Source: Conexibacter sp. CPCC 205762
GTDB taxonomy: Bacteria; Actinomycetota; Thermoleophilia; Solirubrobacterales; Solirubrobacteraceae
Length of the DNA: 64,000 bases
Reading direction: 5' to 3'
Assembly: GCF_030646155.1 (NCBI RefSeq)
Contig: NZ_JAUTDN010000007.1
Span: 62,001 to 126,000 of the forward strand
The translations under genes and the position numbers were made by a program. The notes under the pieces are model-generated. The model was not told where the DNA came from and did not search any database. It was given only the letters and a program-made list of their open reading frames with translations. Shown here piece by piece: positions 33,760-42,495 of the stretch. Each line of letters begins with the position of its first letter. Position 1 is the stretch's first letter.

Positions 33760-35568
33760 CTACGGGCGCTCGGCGATCGCGTCGATCGGGAGCGGCTTGA
33801 AGGGGGCGCTGGGGGCGAACAGGTCGTGCTCGTCCAGCTCGCGGCCGGCGGCGCGGGCGCCGACCTCGGCCAGCAGGCCGCCGCAGTAGCGGCCCTGGCA
33901 GCCGCCCATGCCGGCGCGCGTGACGCGCTTGACGGCGCCGATGTGGCCGATGCCGCTGGCGAAGGCCTCCTGCACCGCGCTCAGCGGCACGTTCTCGCAG
34001 CGGCAGATCGGCGTCTGCGGCTCGGCCAGCTGGTCGACCAGGCGCGGCGCCGCGTAGGCGCTCCAGAGCGCGTGCTGGAAGCGGCGCGCGCGGGCGTGGT
34101 CGCGGCGGGCGCTCGCCTCCTCCTGGGCTTGGACGGACCCGAGCGTGCGGCCGAGGCTGCGGGCGGCGTCGAGGCCGGCGAGCAGGCCGGCGGCCTGGGC
34201 GACGCGCGCGCCCCCGATGCCGCCGCCGTCGCCGACGACCCAGAGGTCCTCGACGGAGGTGCGGCCGTCGCCGTGGCGGTCGACGGCGAAGCCGCCGGCG
34301 ACCGCGTCGAAGCGGTGGGCGGCGCCGAGCGAGCGCGCCAGCTCGTTGGAGGGCAGGAAGCCGAAGCCGACGCAGACGGCGTCGACCTCGTAGCTCTTCT
34401 CGCTGCCCGCGACCGGCGTGCCGTCGGCGGCGATCTTCGCGACCGTCGCGCGCTGCACGCGGCCGTCGCCCTCGGCGCGGATCAGCGCGCGGCCGTGCAG
34501 GACCGGCACGCGGGCGCGCGCGAGCGCGGCGCCGTAGCCGGCCCCCTGGAGGATCAGGTCGGGCGCGGCGGCGGCCATCCTGGCGACCGCCGGCAGCCGG
34601 CGCGGGTCGGTCAATCTCGCCAGCTCGGCGAGCGCGACGACCTTCGCCCCGCCCTTCACCAGCTCGGCGGCGACCTGCATGTTGAGCGGGCCGTTGCCGG
34701 AGACGAGCACGCGCGTGCCCGGGGAGACCTGGTAGGCGCGCAGCAGCGTCTGCGCGGCGCCGGTGCTCATCACGCCCGGCAGCGTCCAGCCGGGCAGCGG
34801 CACGCCGCGCTCGTAGGCGCCGGTCGCGAGGATCAGCGCGCGCGGGCGCAGCGTGATCTCGCCGTCGGCGTCGGTCGCCAGCAGCTCGTCGCGGCTCGGT
34901 GCGCCCCAGACCTGCAGGCCGCTGCGCAGGTCGACGCCGGCTGCGCGCGCCCGTGCGATCAGCGAACGGCCGGAGCGGTACTGCGGGTCGAGCTTGGAGG
35001 CGTCGTCGACGAGCGCCTCGGGCGGCTGCTTGTAATACTGGCCGCCGGGCTTGGGCCGCTCGTCCGCGAGCACCACCGAGATGCCCGCCTCGGCCGCCGC
35101 GACCGCCGCCGCGAGCCCCGCCGGGCCGCCGCCGACGACGAGCAGCTCGCAGGCCAGCTCGCGCGGCTGCTGCTTCGGCCGCGGGGGGATGACGCTCAGC
35201 GGGGAGGGCGGCGCGCCGGCGTCGGAAGCGGTCGCGCCGGCGGCGTCGCGCGCGCCGTGCGCGGCCGCGAGCGAGGCGAGATCGGGCCGCGCCGGCTGGC
35301 GATCGACCGTCATGCCGGCCCGCACCGGGGTCATGCAGGCGCGCTGACCGGGCTCGCCGTCGATCGCGACGAGGCACTCCTGGCAGACGCCCATGCCGCA
35401 GAAGAGGCCGCGCTGGTCGCCGTCGAGCGTCTCGCGGCAGGCCAGCTCGCCGGCGGCGGTCAGCGCGGAGGCGACGGTGTCGGTCGCGCGGGCGCGCAGC
35501 GGGCGGCCCGCGAAGGTGATCTCGACCTCGTCGGCGGGGGCGCCGAGGCCGCGGCTGCGGATGCGCAC
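33760..35568 (-). CDS. ferredoxin-FAD-BFD fusion oxidoreductase (LhpE/LhpF- or HcnA/HcnB-like)
   Basis: A 602-residue fusion of two usually separate subunits. Residues 12-90 are a [2Fe-2S] ferredoxin-like domain with cysteines at 57, 62, 65 and 78 (LFCGMGVCQECLV). Residues about 137-500 are a pyridine-nucleotide-disulfide-type FAD domain (LLVVGGGPAGLAAAVAAAE; ALILATGAYERG). The C-terminal region has ICRCEN (Cys522/524) and GGCQGRYC (Cys557/562), a BFD-type cluster site. The combination is known as the alpha and gamma subunits of D-hydroxyproline, octopine/nopaline and HcnABC-type dehydrogenases, whose beta subunit is a DAO-family flavoprotein like the gene at 29280. GTG start at 35568. Divergent from an IclR gene. 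Confidence 0.88.
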   Translation of the reverse strand: MRIRSRGLGAPADEVEITFAGRPLRARATDTVASALTAAGELACRETLDGDQRGLFCGMGVCQECLVAIDGEPGQRACMTPVRAGMTVDRQPARPDLASLAAAHGARDAAGATASDAGAPPSPLSVIPPRPKQQPRELACELLVVGGGPAGLAAAVAAAEAGISVVLADERPKPGGQYYKQPPEALVDDASKLDPQYRSGRSLIARARAAGVDLRSGLQVWGAPSRDELLATDADGEITLRPRALILATGAYERGVPLPGWTLPGVMSTGAAQTLLRAYQVSPGTRVLVSGNGPLNMQVAAELVKGGAKVVALAELARLTDPRRLPAVARMAAAAPDLILQGAGYGAALARARVPVLHGRALIRAEGDGRVQRATVAKIAADGTPVAGSEKSYEVDAVCVGFGFLPSNELARSLGAAHRFDAVAGGFAVDRHGDGRTSVEDLWVVGDGGGIGGARVAQAAGLLAGLDAARSLGRTLGSVQAQEEASARRDHARARRFQHALWSAYAAPRLVDQLAEPQTPICRCENVPLSAVQEAFASGIGHIGAVKRVTRAGMGGCQGRYCGGLLAEVGARAAGRELDEHDLFAPSAPFKPLPIDAIAERP

Positions 35569-35606
35569 GTCAGCGGCTCCTGGGCGGTCGGGTGAAGCTG
35601 TAGAGT

Positions 35607-35640
35607 GTTCGCATAGCGATCATTCGGTGCGACCACCGAA
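35607..35640. promoter_or_regulatory. IclR-type operator: GTTCGCAT half-site plus TTCGGT-N6-ACCGAA
   Basis: GTTCGCAT (35607-35614) is identical to the left arm of the 34-bp repeats at 30454 and 43905. Nine bases later comes TTCGGT-GCGACC-ACCGAA (35623-35640), a perfect inverted repeat. Both lie between the divergent oxidoreductase fusion gene and the first IclR gene, a classic place for autoregulation. Confidence 0.6.
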
Positions 35641-35722
35641 CGATTGCACATTCCGTCAGTGTCGTCCATGCCGCAGGAGCGCCCCCCGATGCCCGTGCCC
35701 GCCGCTACAGTTCCCCGCCACC

Positions 35723-36550
35723 GTGGCCGCCGCTGACGTTGAACCGGAGGGGACCGATCGCGACTACGTCGCGTCGCTCGCGCGCGGTCTCAGCGTGATC
35801 CGCGCCTTCAGCAGGTCGCGCCCGTCGATGACGCTGTCCGAGGTCGCCCAGCGCGCCGACATGAACCGCGCCGCCGCCCGCCGCTTCCTGCTCACGCTCG
35901 TGCGCGAGGGCTACGCGGAGACCGACGGCAAGTACTTCCGCCTGCGCCCGAAGATCCTCGAGCTGGGCTTCTCCGCGCTCTCCTCGCTGAGCTTCGCGGA
36001 GATCGCCGAGCCGCCTATGGAGGACCTCTCGGCCGAGCTGGGCGAGACCTGCCTCGCGGCCGTGCTCGACGGCGACCTGTGCGTCTACATCGCGAGAGCG
36101 TCGGCGTCGCGCGTCGTCTCGGTCGACCTCGACGTCGGCTCGACGCTGCCGGCCTTCACGATGTCGACCGGCCGCGTGCTGCTGGCGGCGATGAGCGACG
36201 ACGAGCTCGACCGCTGGCTGGACGAGTTCCGCCCCGTCAGATACACCGACCACACGGTGATGTCGCGCGCGAAGCTGCGCGACGACGTCGTCGCGGTGCG
36301 CGAGAAGGGCTGGTCGATTGTCGACCAGGAGTACGAGATCGGCTTCCGCTCGCTGTCGGTCCCGATCAGGGACCAGGGCGACGCCGTCGTCGCCGCTCTC
36401 AACGTCTGCTGCCCGAGCCCGCGCGTCTCGCTGGAGAAGATGCAGGAGGAGTTCCTGCCGGCGACGCAGGCGACCGCCGCCGAGATCCAGCGCTCGCTGC
36501 CGGAGGCCTACCGCCGCCGCGCGAGAGACCTGCGCGTCAGCTCGCGCTGA
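35723..36550 (+). CDS. IclR-family transcriptional regulator (PcaR/PobR-like)
   Basis: A 275-residue IclR protein. The winged helix covers about residues 15-75 (YVASLARGLSVIRAFSRSRP, then LSEVAQRADMNRAAARRFLLTLVREGY). The effector domain follows, with VPIRDQGDAVVAALNVCC near 215. The phrase NRAAARRFLLTL is typical of PcaR/PcaU/PobR activators of beta-ketoadipate-type catabolism. The start is uncertain: GTG 35723 is used, with TACAGT (35706) as a possible -10 giving a leaderless message. It faces the second IclR gene tail to tail and is the best candidate to bind the GTTCGCAT sites. Confidence 0.88.
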   Translation: MAAADVEPEGTDRDYVASLARGLSVIRAFSRSRPSMTLSEVAQRADMNRAAARRFLLTLVREGYAETDGKYFRLRPKILELGFSALSSLSFAEIAEPPMEDLSAELGETCLAAVLDGDLCVYIARASASRVVSVDLDVGSTLPAFTMSTGRVLLAAMSDDELDRWLDEFRPVRYTDHTVMSRAKLRDDVVAVREKGWSIVDQEYEIGFRSLSVPIRDQGDAVVAALNVCCPSPRVSLEKMQEEFLPATQATAAEIQRSLPEAYRRRARDLRVSSR

Positions 36551-36555
36551 CGCGC

Positions 36556-37377
36556 TCAGCGCGTCAGCCCCGCCTCGATCCCCGCCGCCGCGCGTCTGAG
36601 CGCCGGCAGCAGCAGCTCGCGCGCCTCGCCGACGGTGCGGCGCGCGACGTGGGTCGAGAGGTTAATCGCCGCGACCGTCGCGCCGGAGCGGTCGCAGACC
36701 GGCACGGCGATCGCCAGCAGACCCTCCTCCAGCTCCTGGTCGACCAGCGCGTAGCCCTGCGCGCGCACGCGCAGCAGCTCGGCGCGCAGCGCATCGCGAT
36801 CCACGATCGTGTTCGGCAGGAAGCGCCGCAGCGTCACCTGCGCGAGGTAGGCGTCGAGCTGCTCGTCGGGCAGGCCGGCGAGCAGCGCGCGGCCGAGCGC
36901 GGTCGCCGCCGCCGGCATCCGCGAGCCGATCGGCACGGTCGCGTTCATGATCGCCGGGCCGGCGACGCGCACGACGTAGACGATCTCGTCGCCGTCGAGG
37001 ATCGCGCCCTCGCTCGACTCCTGCGACTCGCGCACGAGCTGCTCCAGCAGCGGCAGCGCGACCTCCGGCAGCGACAGGCTGGAGAGGAAGGCGTAGCCCA
37101 GCTCCAGCACGCGCGGCGTGAGGCTGAAGAGACGGCCGTCGCTGCGCACGTAGCCCAGCTCGACCAGCGTCAGCAGGAAGCGGCGGGCGGCGGCGCGCGT
37201 GAGGCCGGTGCTGGTGGCGATCTCGGAGGCGGTCAGCGCCGGCGTCTGCGGGCCGAAGGCGCGGATGATCGCGAGCGCCCGCTCGACCGACTGGACGAAG
37301 TCGCGCGGGCGGGCGGCGGCGGCGTCGTCACCCGCGGGGGCGTCGCCGTTCGCGGGCGCCTCGTCGCGCCTGCTCAC
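36556..37377 (-). CDS. IclR-family transcriptional regulator (second, operon-encoded)
   Basis: A 273-residue IclR protein. HTH: FVQSVERALAIIRAFGPQTP, then LTASEIATSTGLTRAAARRFLLTLVELGYV. The effector domain includes ALGRALLAGLPDEQLDAYL and IAVPVCDRSGATVAAINLS. It is clearly related to the other IclR protein (same RAAARRFLLTLV core). GTG 37377 overlaps the stop of the dehydrogenase gene, making it the last gene of the aminotransferase operon. Its position suggests feedback control of that operon. Confidence 0.9.
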   Translation of the reverse strand: MSRRDEAPANGDAPAGDDAAAARPRDFVQSVERALAIIRAFGPQTPALTASEIATSTGLTRAAARRFLLTLVELGYVRSDGRLFSLTPRVLELGYAFLSSLSLPEVALPLLEQLVRESQESSEGAILDGDEIVYVVRVAGPAIMNATVPIGSRMPAAATALGRALLAGLPDEQLDAYLAQVTLRRFLPNTIVDRDALRAELLRVRAQGYALVDQELEEGLLAIAVPVCDRSGATVAAINLSTHVARRTVGEARELLLPALRRAAAGIEAGLTR

Positions 37378-38309
37378 GCGTCCAGCTCCCGCCGCGCGCG
37401 CTCCAGCGTCATCAGCGCCTCGTCGCGCCAGGCGACGCGGCGCTCCCACTGCTCCAGCGGCAGCCGCTCGCGCCGCTCGGCGTCGACCCGCGCGACCAGC
37501 GCCGGCGTCCACGGATCGTCCTGGCCGCGCTCGGCGCCCATGCGCGCGTACGCCGGGCCCATCTTCTCCGCGTGCGAGACGATCCCGCCGCGGGTGTTGA
37601 GGTCGACCGTCTCGAACGGGCCGATCAGCGCCCAGCGGCGGCCGAGGCCGTCGCGCATCACGCGGTCGATCTCCTCCGCCGTCGCGACGCCGTCGCGCAC
37701 GAGCGCGTAGGCCTCGCGCAGGACCGCGCCCTGGAGACGGTTGAAGAGGAAGCCCTCGACCTCGGCCGCGACCCGCACCGGCGCCATCCCGGCGCCCGCC
37801 ATCAGCGCCTCGCAGCGGTCGACCGTCGCTGCCGCGGTGAACGGCGCCGGCACCAGCTCGACCACCGGCAGCAGGTACGGCGGGTTGCCGGGGTGGGCGA
37901 TCAGCACACGCGCGCGGCCGGGCAGCTCGGCGGCGAAGCACGAGGCCGGCAGCGCGGAGGAGGAGGAGGCGAGCGTCGCGCCGGCGTCGGCCAGCATGTC
38001 GAGCCGCTCGAACAGCTCCCGCTTCAGCTCGACCCGCTCCGGCGCGCACTCCTGCACGTGGACGGCGCCGGCGAGCGCGTCGGCGAGGTCCCCGCTCGTG
38101 CGCACGCGCGCCGCGACCGTCTGCACCGGCTCGTCGAGCAGGCCGTGCGCACGCAGTCTCGCGAGCCGCTCGTCCAGCTCGCGCGGAGCGGCCGCGAGCC
38201 GGCCCGGGTCGGGGTCGTGCAGCGCGACCGGATGGCCGGCGCGGGCGAAGACGAGCGCCCAGGCGACGCCGATCGAGCCGGCGCCGACGATCGCGACCGG
38301 CGCGCTCAC
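37374..38309 (-). CDS. 3-hydroxyacyl-CoA/lambda-crystallin-type NAD-dependent dehydrogenase
   Basis: A 311-residue dehydrogenase. VAIVGAGSIGVAWALVFARAG at 5-25 binds NAD, SSSSALPASCFA near 115 is the substrate loop, IAHPGNPPYLLPVVELVP near 135 holds the catalytic His, and GFLFNRLQGAVLREAYALVRDG near 180 begins the dimerisation domain. HPGNPPYLLP is the form found in lambda-crystallin (L-gulonate 3-dehydrogenase), carnitine dehydrogenase and related enzymes rather than fatty-acid oxidation enzymes. GTG 38309 overlaps the upstream gcvPB stop. It would oxidise or reduce a 3-hydroxy acid in this pathway; the substrate is unknown. Confidence 0.87.
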   Translation of the reverse strand: MSAPVAIVGAGSIGVAWALVFARAGHPVALHDPDPGRLAAAPRELDERLARLRAHGLLDEPVQTVAARVRTSGDLADALAGAVHVQECAPERVELKRELFERLDMLADAGATLASSSSALPASCFAAELPGRARVLIAHPGNPPYLLPVVELVPAPFTAAATVDRCEALMAGAGMAPVRVAAEVEGFLFNRLQGAVLREAYALVRDGVATAEEIDRVMRDGLGRRWALIGPFETVDLNTRGGIVSHAEKMGPAYARMGAERGQDDPWTPALVARVDAERRERLPLEQWERRVAWRDEALMTLERARRELDA

Positions 38310-39889
38310 GCCGGCGCCTCCGCGCCCGCCGCGCCGCGCGGCCCGCCCGGCACCACGCCCTTCCGCACCGCCGCGCGCCAGGTCGTCGCCCACTGAGAGG
38401 GGGCGTCCACGCGTGACGCGTCGACCTGCGCGATCGGGTGGCTGTGGGGAGCGGTCTTGACGAGGTCGGGGTCGGCGTACGCCTCCTCGATCACGCGTTC
38501 GAGCACGTCGATCCAGGTGTCGACGTCCTCCTTGGACCACAGCTCGCCCGGTTCCGGCGTGACCGGCTCCGGCACCAGCCACGGCTCGTGCGCGAGCCAC
38601 GGCGCGTCGACGCCGTAGTCGACCATTCGGTTGGAGATGTCGTGGACGTCGACGCCGGTCTCCTCCAGCACCTGCGCCAGCGACCAGCGCGTCATCTCCA
38701 GGCGGTGCTGCGTCACCTGCGGGTTCGAGCGCGCGACGCCTCTCACCTGCGCCAGGCGCGTGTCCATGTAGTTGTTGGCGAGGACCGAGAGGTCGGCGGC
38801 GTCGCGGATCCCCTCGGCGCCGAGCGCGCGCGTCCACGCGTAGGCCTTCACGACGACCGGCACGTTGCCCCAGAACTCGCGCACCTTGCCGATCGACTGC
38901 GGCGCCTCTGCGGCCGTCTCCAGGCCGTACGACCCCGTCGCGTCGTCGCGCGTGACCAGAGGCCGCGGCAGGAACGGCTCCAGCTCCGCCGAGCAGCCGT
39001 AGGCGCCGACGGCCGGCCCGCCGCCGCCCTTCGGCGCGCCGAAGGTCTTGTGCAGCATGTACATGCAGGCGTCGAAGCCCAGCTCGCGGCCGCGGATCCG
39101 GCTCATCACGCCGTTGAAGTTGGCGTTGTCGTAGAAGGCGAGCCCGCCGGCCTCGTGGACCAGCTCGATCCAGCGCTTGATCTCGGGGTTGTAGATCCCC
39201 ATGTCGTCCGGGTTGCCGACCATCAGCGCGGCCGTTCTGTCCGACACCGCCGCCTCCAGCGAGGCGAGCGTCGGGTAGCCGTCGGGGCCGAGCGGAAGCG
39301 TGATCACGTCGAAGCCGGCGGCAGCCGCGGTCGCGGCGTTGCACGGGTGCGTCTGGATCGTCGTGATCACCTCGGTGCGCTGCTCCAGCTCGCCGCGCGC
39401 GGCGTGGTAGGCGCGCGTCACGCACGCGTGCGTGTAGGCGGCGTCGGCGCCGCCGCCGGCCTGGAAGACGAAGCGGTCCATCCCGCTCAGCTCGCAGAGG
39501 ATCTGCTCGAACGCGTGGACGATTCTCAGCACGCCCTGGAGCGTCTGCAACGGCTGCCCGGGGTGGATCTCGGCCAGCTCGGGCCGCGCCGCGATCAGCT
39601 CGTTGACGCGCGCGTTGTACTTCATCGTGCACGTGCCGAAGAGGTTGACGCCCATCATCCCGAGCGTCATCTGCGAGAGGTGGAGGTAGTGGCGCTGGAC
39701 CTCGAACTCGGACAGCTCGGGGAGCGCGGGCGCCTGCTCGCGCGCGACGCCGGCGGGCAGCAGGTCGGCGAGCGGGAGCGCGACCTCGTCCTCCACCTCG
39801 GGCGCCAGCTGCGCGCGGCGGCCGGGTCGGCCCAGCTCCAGCACCAGCGGCTCGTCCCACGCGGCCGCCTGGAATCTCGGGAAGCTCAC
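38306..39889 (-). CDS. gcvPB: glycine dehydrogenase (decarboxylating) subunit 2, GcvPB-like
   Basis: A 527-residue PLP enzyme, the catalytic half of a split glycine-cleavage P-protein. TLGMMGVNLFGTCTMKYNARV near 75 and MLHKTFGAPKGGGGPAVGAYG near 279-298, with the PLP Lys near 281, are family hallmarks (usual form HKTFxxPHGGGGPG). VGNPDDMGIYNPEI near 215 replaces the usual TNPNTLG-type motif. P-protein decarboxylates glycine and loads aminomethyl on the lipoyl H-protein, but no gcvH or gcvT lies anywhere in this window. Coupled to gcvPA upstream and a dehydrogenase downstream. The substitutions and context leave a different amino-acid substrate possible. Confidence 0.88.
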   Translation of the reverse strand: MSFPRFQAAAWDEPLVLELGRPGRRAQLAPEVEDEVALPLADLLPAGVAREQAPALPELSEFEVQRHYLHLSQMTLGMMGVNLFGTCTMKYNARVNELIAARPELAEIHPGQPLQTLQGVLRIVHAFEQILCELSGMDRFVFQAGGGADAAYTHACVTRAYHAARGELEQRTEVITTIQTHPCNAATAAAAGFDVITLPLGPDGYPTLASLEAAVSDRTAALMVGNPDDMGIYNPEIKRWIELVHEAGGLAFYDNANFNGVMSRIRGRELGFDACMYMLHKTFGAPKGGGGPAVGAYGCSAELEPFLPRPLVTRDDATGSYGLETAAEAPQSIGKVREFWGNVPVVVKAYAWTRALGAEGIRDAADLSVLANNYMDTRLAQVRGVARSNPQVTQHRLEMTRWSLAQVLEETGVDVHDISNRMVDYGVDAPWLAHEPWLVPEPVTPEPGELWSKEDVDTWIDVLERVIEEAYADPDLVKTAPHSHPIAQVDASRVDAPSQWATTWRAAVRKGVVPGGPRGAAGAEAPA

Positions 39890-41283
39890 GCCGTCACCTC
39901 CGCCAGCGCGGCGACGAGCCGCTCGACGTCCTCGCGCGCGTGCACCTCGGTCACGCAGTACAGCGCGCTCTGGCCGAGCTGCGGGTGGTCGGCGGAGAGG
40001 TCGGCGCCGCCGAAGATCCCGCGCTCCAGCAGCGCGGCGTTGACCTCGGCGACGGTTCTGCCGGTGCCGTCGAAGCTCACGACGAACTCCTTGAAGAAGT
40101 GGGGGAAGCGGATCTCGACGCCGGGCAGCGCGCCGATCCGGCGGGCGGCGTCGTGCGAGCGGCGCAGGATCGTCGTGCCGAGGTCGGCGAAGCCCTGTGG
40201 GCCGAGCAGCGACATGTAGACGGCGTTGACGATCGCCCACAGGTAGACCGAGTTGCCGGTCCAGTCGTTGCCCTCCTCGCGGCGGCCGTAGGAGGACTGC
40301 TCGAACAGCGTCATCGCGAAGCCGCGCTCGCCGGGCACGCGCGTCGGCGCGATGCTGACCTGCAGCGTCGGGTACTGGCGCGCGTAGCGCTCCTCGTCGC
40401 GTGTGGCGATGAAGCCGCCGACGCCGCCGCCGCAGTTCATGTGGATCCCGAGCGGCTGCGTCGGGCCGACCGCGATGTCGGCGCCCCAGGCGCCGGGCGG
40501 CGCGATCACGCCGAGGCTGAGCGGGTCGACGCCGGCGATCGTCTCCGCACCGGCGGCGCGCGCGAGCCGCGCGATCTCGGCGCCGTTGGGCTCCAGCGCG
40601 CCGAGCCCGGTCGGCGTCTCGACGTAGACGGCGGCGGTGCGGCTCGACAGCTTCGCCTCCAGGTCGGCGAGCCGCAGCGCGTCCGTCTCCGGCTCGGTCG
40701 CGACCTCGACGATCGCGATGTGGTCGGCCATCTGCGGCGGCGCGCAGTAGGAGCGGATGACGGCGAGCCGCTCGCGGTCGAGCGTCGCCGGCACGAGCAC
40801 CTCGCGGCGGCCGCTGATGCGCGCCGCCATGCGGATCGCGTGGCCGGCGGCGCAGCCCCACGAGTAGACCGGCAGGCCGGCGAAGTCGAGCTGCAGCAGC
40901 TCGCCGAGCTGCGAGGCGAACTCGAACCACGCCTGGTTGCGGCCGAGGTCGGAGGCCGGCGTGCCCCACTCGGAGGTGACGAACTCGGTCCGCTGCGCGA
41001 TCTCGTCGCAGACGGCCGGCACGTAGTGCTGCCAGACGCCGCCGCCGAGGAACGACAGGTTCGCCTCGCACGAGACGTTCGCCGCGAGCGTCGTGCGCAG
41101 GTGGCGCTGGAGCTGCGCCTCGGAGCGCAGCGCGGGCGGGAGCTGAAAGGCGTGCCGCGTGCGGTGATCGGCCGGGATCTGCTCGAACAGCGCGTCCGGG
41201 TCGCTGACGCCGACGGCATCGAGCAGCTCCTGGCGCAGCGCCGGCGCCGAGTTGGCCATGTACGGGTGGGCGGTGCGGGTCAC
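39886..41283 (-). CDS. gcvPA: glycine dehydrogenase (decarboxylating) subunit 1, GcvPA-like
   Basis: A 465-residue subunit forming the other half of the split P-protein. HPYMANSAPALRQELLDAVG opens the protein as in GcvPA proteins. FLGGGVWQHYVPAVCDEI near 78, TPASDLGRNQAWFEF near 108 (the usual form is TPYQPEISQGxLQ), and PLGIHMNCGGGVGGFIATRDE near 255-275 (usually PFGGPYxG) follow the family architecture with altered residues at motif positions. GTG 41283 has GGAGG 10 bases upstream. The changed motifs, shared with its partner, suggest a specialised P-protein. Confidence 0.85.
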   Translation of the reverse strand: MTRTAHPYMANSAPALRQELLDAVGVSDPDALFEQIPADHRTRHAFQLPPALRSEAQLQRHLRTTLAANVSCEANLSFLGGGVWQHYVPAVCDEIAQRTEFVTSEWGTPASDLGRNQAWFEFASQLGELLQLDFAGLPVYSWGCAAGHAIRMAARISGRREVLVPATLDRERLAVIRSYCAPPQMADHIAIVEVATEPETDALRLADLEAKLSSRTAAVYVETPTGLGALEPNGAEIARLARAAGAETIAGVDPLSLGVIAPPGAWGADIAVGPTQPLGIHMNCGGGVGGFIATRDEERYARQYPTLQVSIAPTRVPGERGFAMTLFEQSSYGRREEGNDWTGNSVYLWAIVNAVYMSLLGPQGFADLGTTILRRSHDAARRIGALPGVEIRFPHFFKEFVVSFDGTGRTVAEVNAALLERGIFGGADLSADHPQLGQSALYCVTEVHAREDVERLVAALAEVTA

Positions 41284-41299
41284 GGTGCGGGTGCCTCCA

Positions 41300-42490
41300 T
41301 CAGGCAGCGATCTCGGCGAGCAGGCTCTCGCGCGGTCCGACGCGGACGCGGAGGTGGCCGCCGAGGTCTTGGTCGAGTCGTGGGTCGCCGGTGTCGACGT
41401 GCAGCAGCAGCGGATCGAGCGCGAGCAGCTTGGCGCGGTCGGCGACGACGGTGATCGCCTCGCGCGGGATCCGCCGCAGCACCGCGGGCGACAGCTGCTG
41501 GTTGCCGCGCCCGAGCAGCGCGCCCTGGCCGCCGACGACGCCGAGCAGCAGTCGCGGGCCGGCCGGCAGCGGCGCGGCGGCGTCGTGCGCGAGCGCAGCG
41601 GCGACGCAGGCGGCGTGCGCGTCGAGCAGCGCCAGCAGCTCCTGCTCGGAGGCGTCGCGGGCGACCAGCGCGCCGTCGCGCACGACGTCGACGCCGAGCG
41701 GGGTGGCGTCGAGCTCCAGCTCGCGCAGGACGCGCGCGGTCGTCGTGCCGGGGCCGACGAGCGTCAGCGTCCCGGGCGGGGCGGTGCGCAGCTCGTCCGC
41801 GATGCGGGCGCAGGCGCCGGCGAGCGCGGCGTCGCTCGCGGGCGCGCGCCCGCCTTTGCGGCCGAGCACGCTCGCGGGCGCTAGCGGGACGCGGACGGTG
41901 CCGTGGAGGACGACGTCGCTCGCGTGGCGGCCGGGCGCGTCGGCGTCATGGCGGGCGATGGCGGCCGGGCCGCGGCGGCGTGTCGTCGCGTCGTCGTTGT
42001 CGCGCTCCGCGCGGTCGGCGATCTCCGCCTCGATCGTGCGGGCGCGGGCGCCGTCGCGCAGGAACGCCGCCGCGACCTCGCCGGCGGCCTCCGGCGTCGC
42101 GGCGAAGCAGGCCGAGTGCATCTTCACGCCGGCCGGGATCCCGAGCAGCGGCGGGCGCTGCTCCTGCGGCAGCTCCTGCAGGGCCGCCAGCAGGTCGCGC
42201 GCGGTGCCGTCGCCGCCGGCGAACAGCAGCAGATCGACACGCGCCTGCGCGAGCGCGCGAGCGGCGGCGCGCGTGCCGGCCGGGCTGTCGGGCCCGTCGT
42301 GCTGCAGCAGCTGCACCGCGCCGCCGAGCCGCTGCTCGATCCGTTCCAGCGCGCGCGCCGCGCGGGCCGGCGCGGCCGGGGTCGCGCCGCGCTCCAGCGC
42401 GCGGCGCAGCAGCTCGGGCCCGTCGGTTCCCTTCAGCCCGACGCGCCCGCCCATGCCGGCGATCGGGTTGACGACGAGCCCCAGCCGCAT
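41300..42490 (-). CDS. ATP-NAD kinase/AcoX-family protein
   Basis: A 396-residue NAD-kinase-fold protein of the AcoX branch. LGLVVNPIAGMGGRVGLKGTDG at 4-25 and the kinase motif LLFAGGDGTARDLLAAL near 104-120 are diagnostic; VGPGTTTARVLRELE and LGVVGGQGALLGRGNQQLSP follow. AcoX proteins are named from acetoin operons and their substrate is not firmly established; NAD, or a small hydroxy compound, has been considered. It lies between the aminotransferase (5-bp gap) and gcvPA (16-bp gap). Could supply NADP for the semialdehyde dehydrogenase or phosphorylate a pathway intermediate. Confidence 0.87.
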   Translation of the reverse strand: MRLGLVVNPIAGMGGRVGLKGTDGPELLRRALERGATPAAPARAARALERIEQRLGGAVQLLQHDGPDSPAGTRAAARALAQARVDLLLFAGGDGTARDLLAALQELPQEQRPPLLGIPAGVKMHSACFAATPEAAGEVAAAFLRDGARARTIEAEIADRAERDNDDATTRRRGPAAIARHDADAPGRHASDVVLHGTVRVPLAPASVLGRKGGRAPASDAALAGACARIADELRTAPPGTLTLVGPGTTTARVLRELELDATPLGVDVVRDGALVARDASEQELLALLDAHAACVAAALAHDAAAPLPAGPRLLLGVVGGQGALLGRGNQQLSPAVLRRIPREAITVVADRAKLLALDPLLLHVDTGDPRLDQDLGGHLRVRVGPRESLLAEIAA

Positions 42491-42495
42491 CGCGC

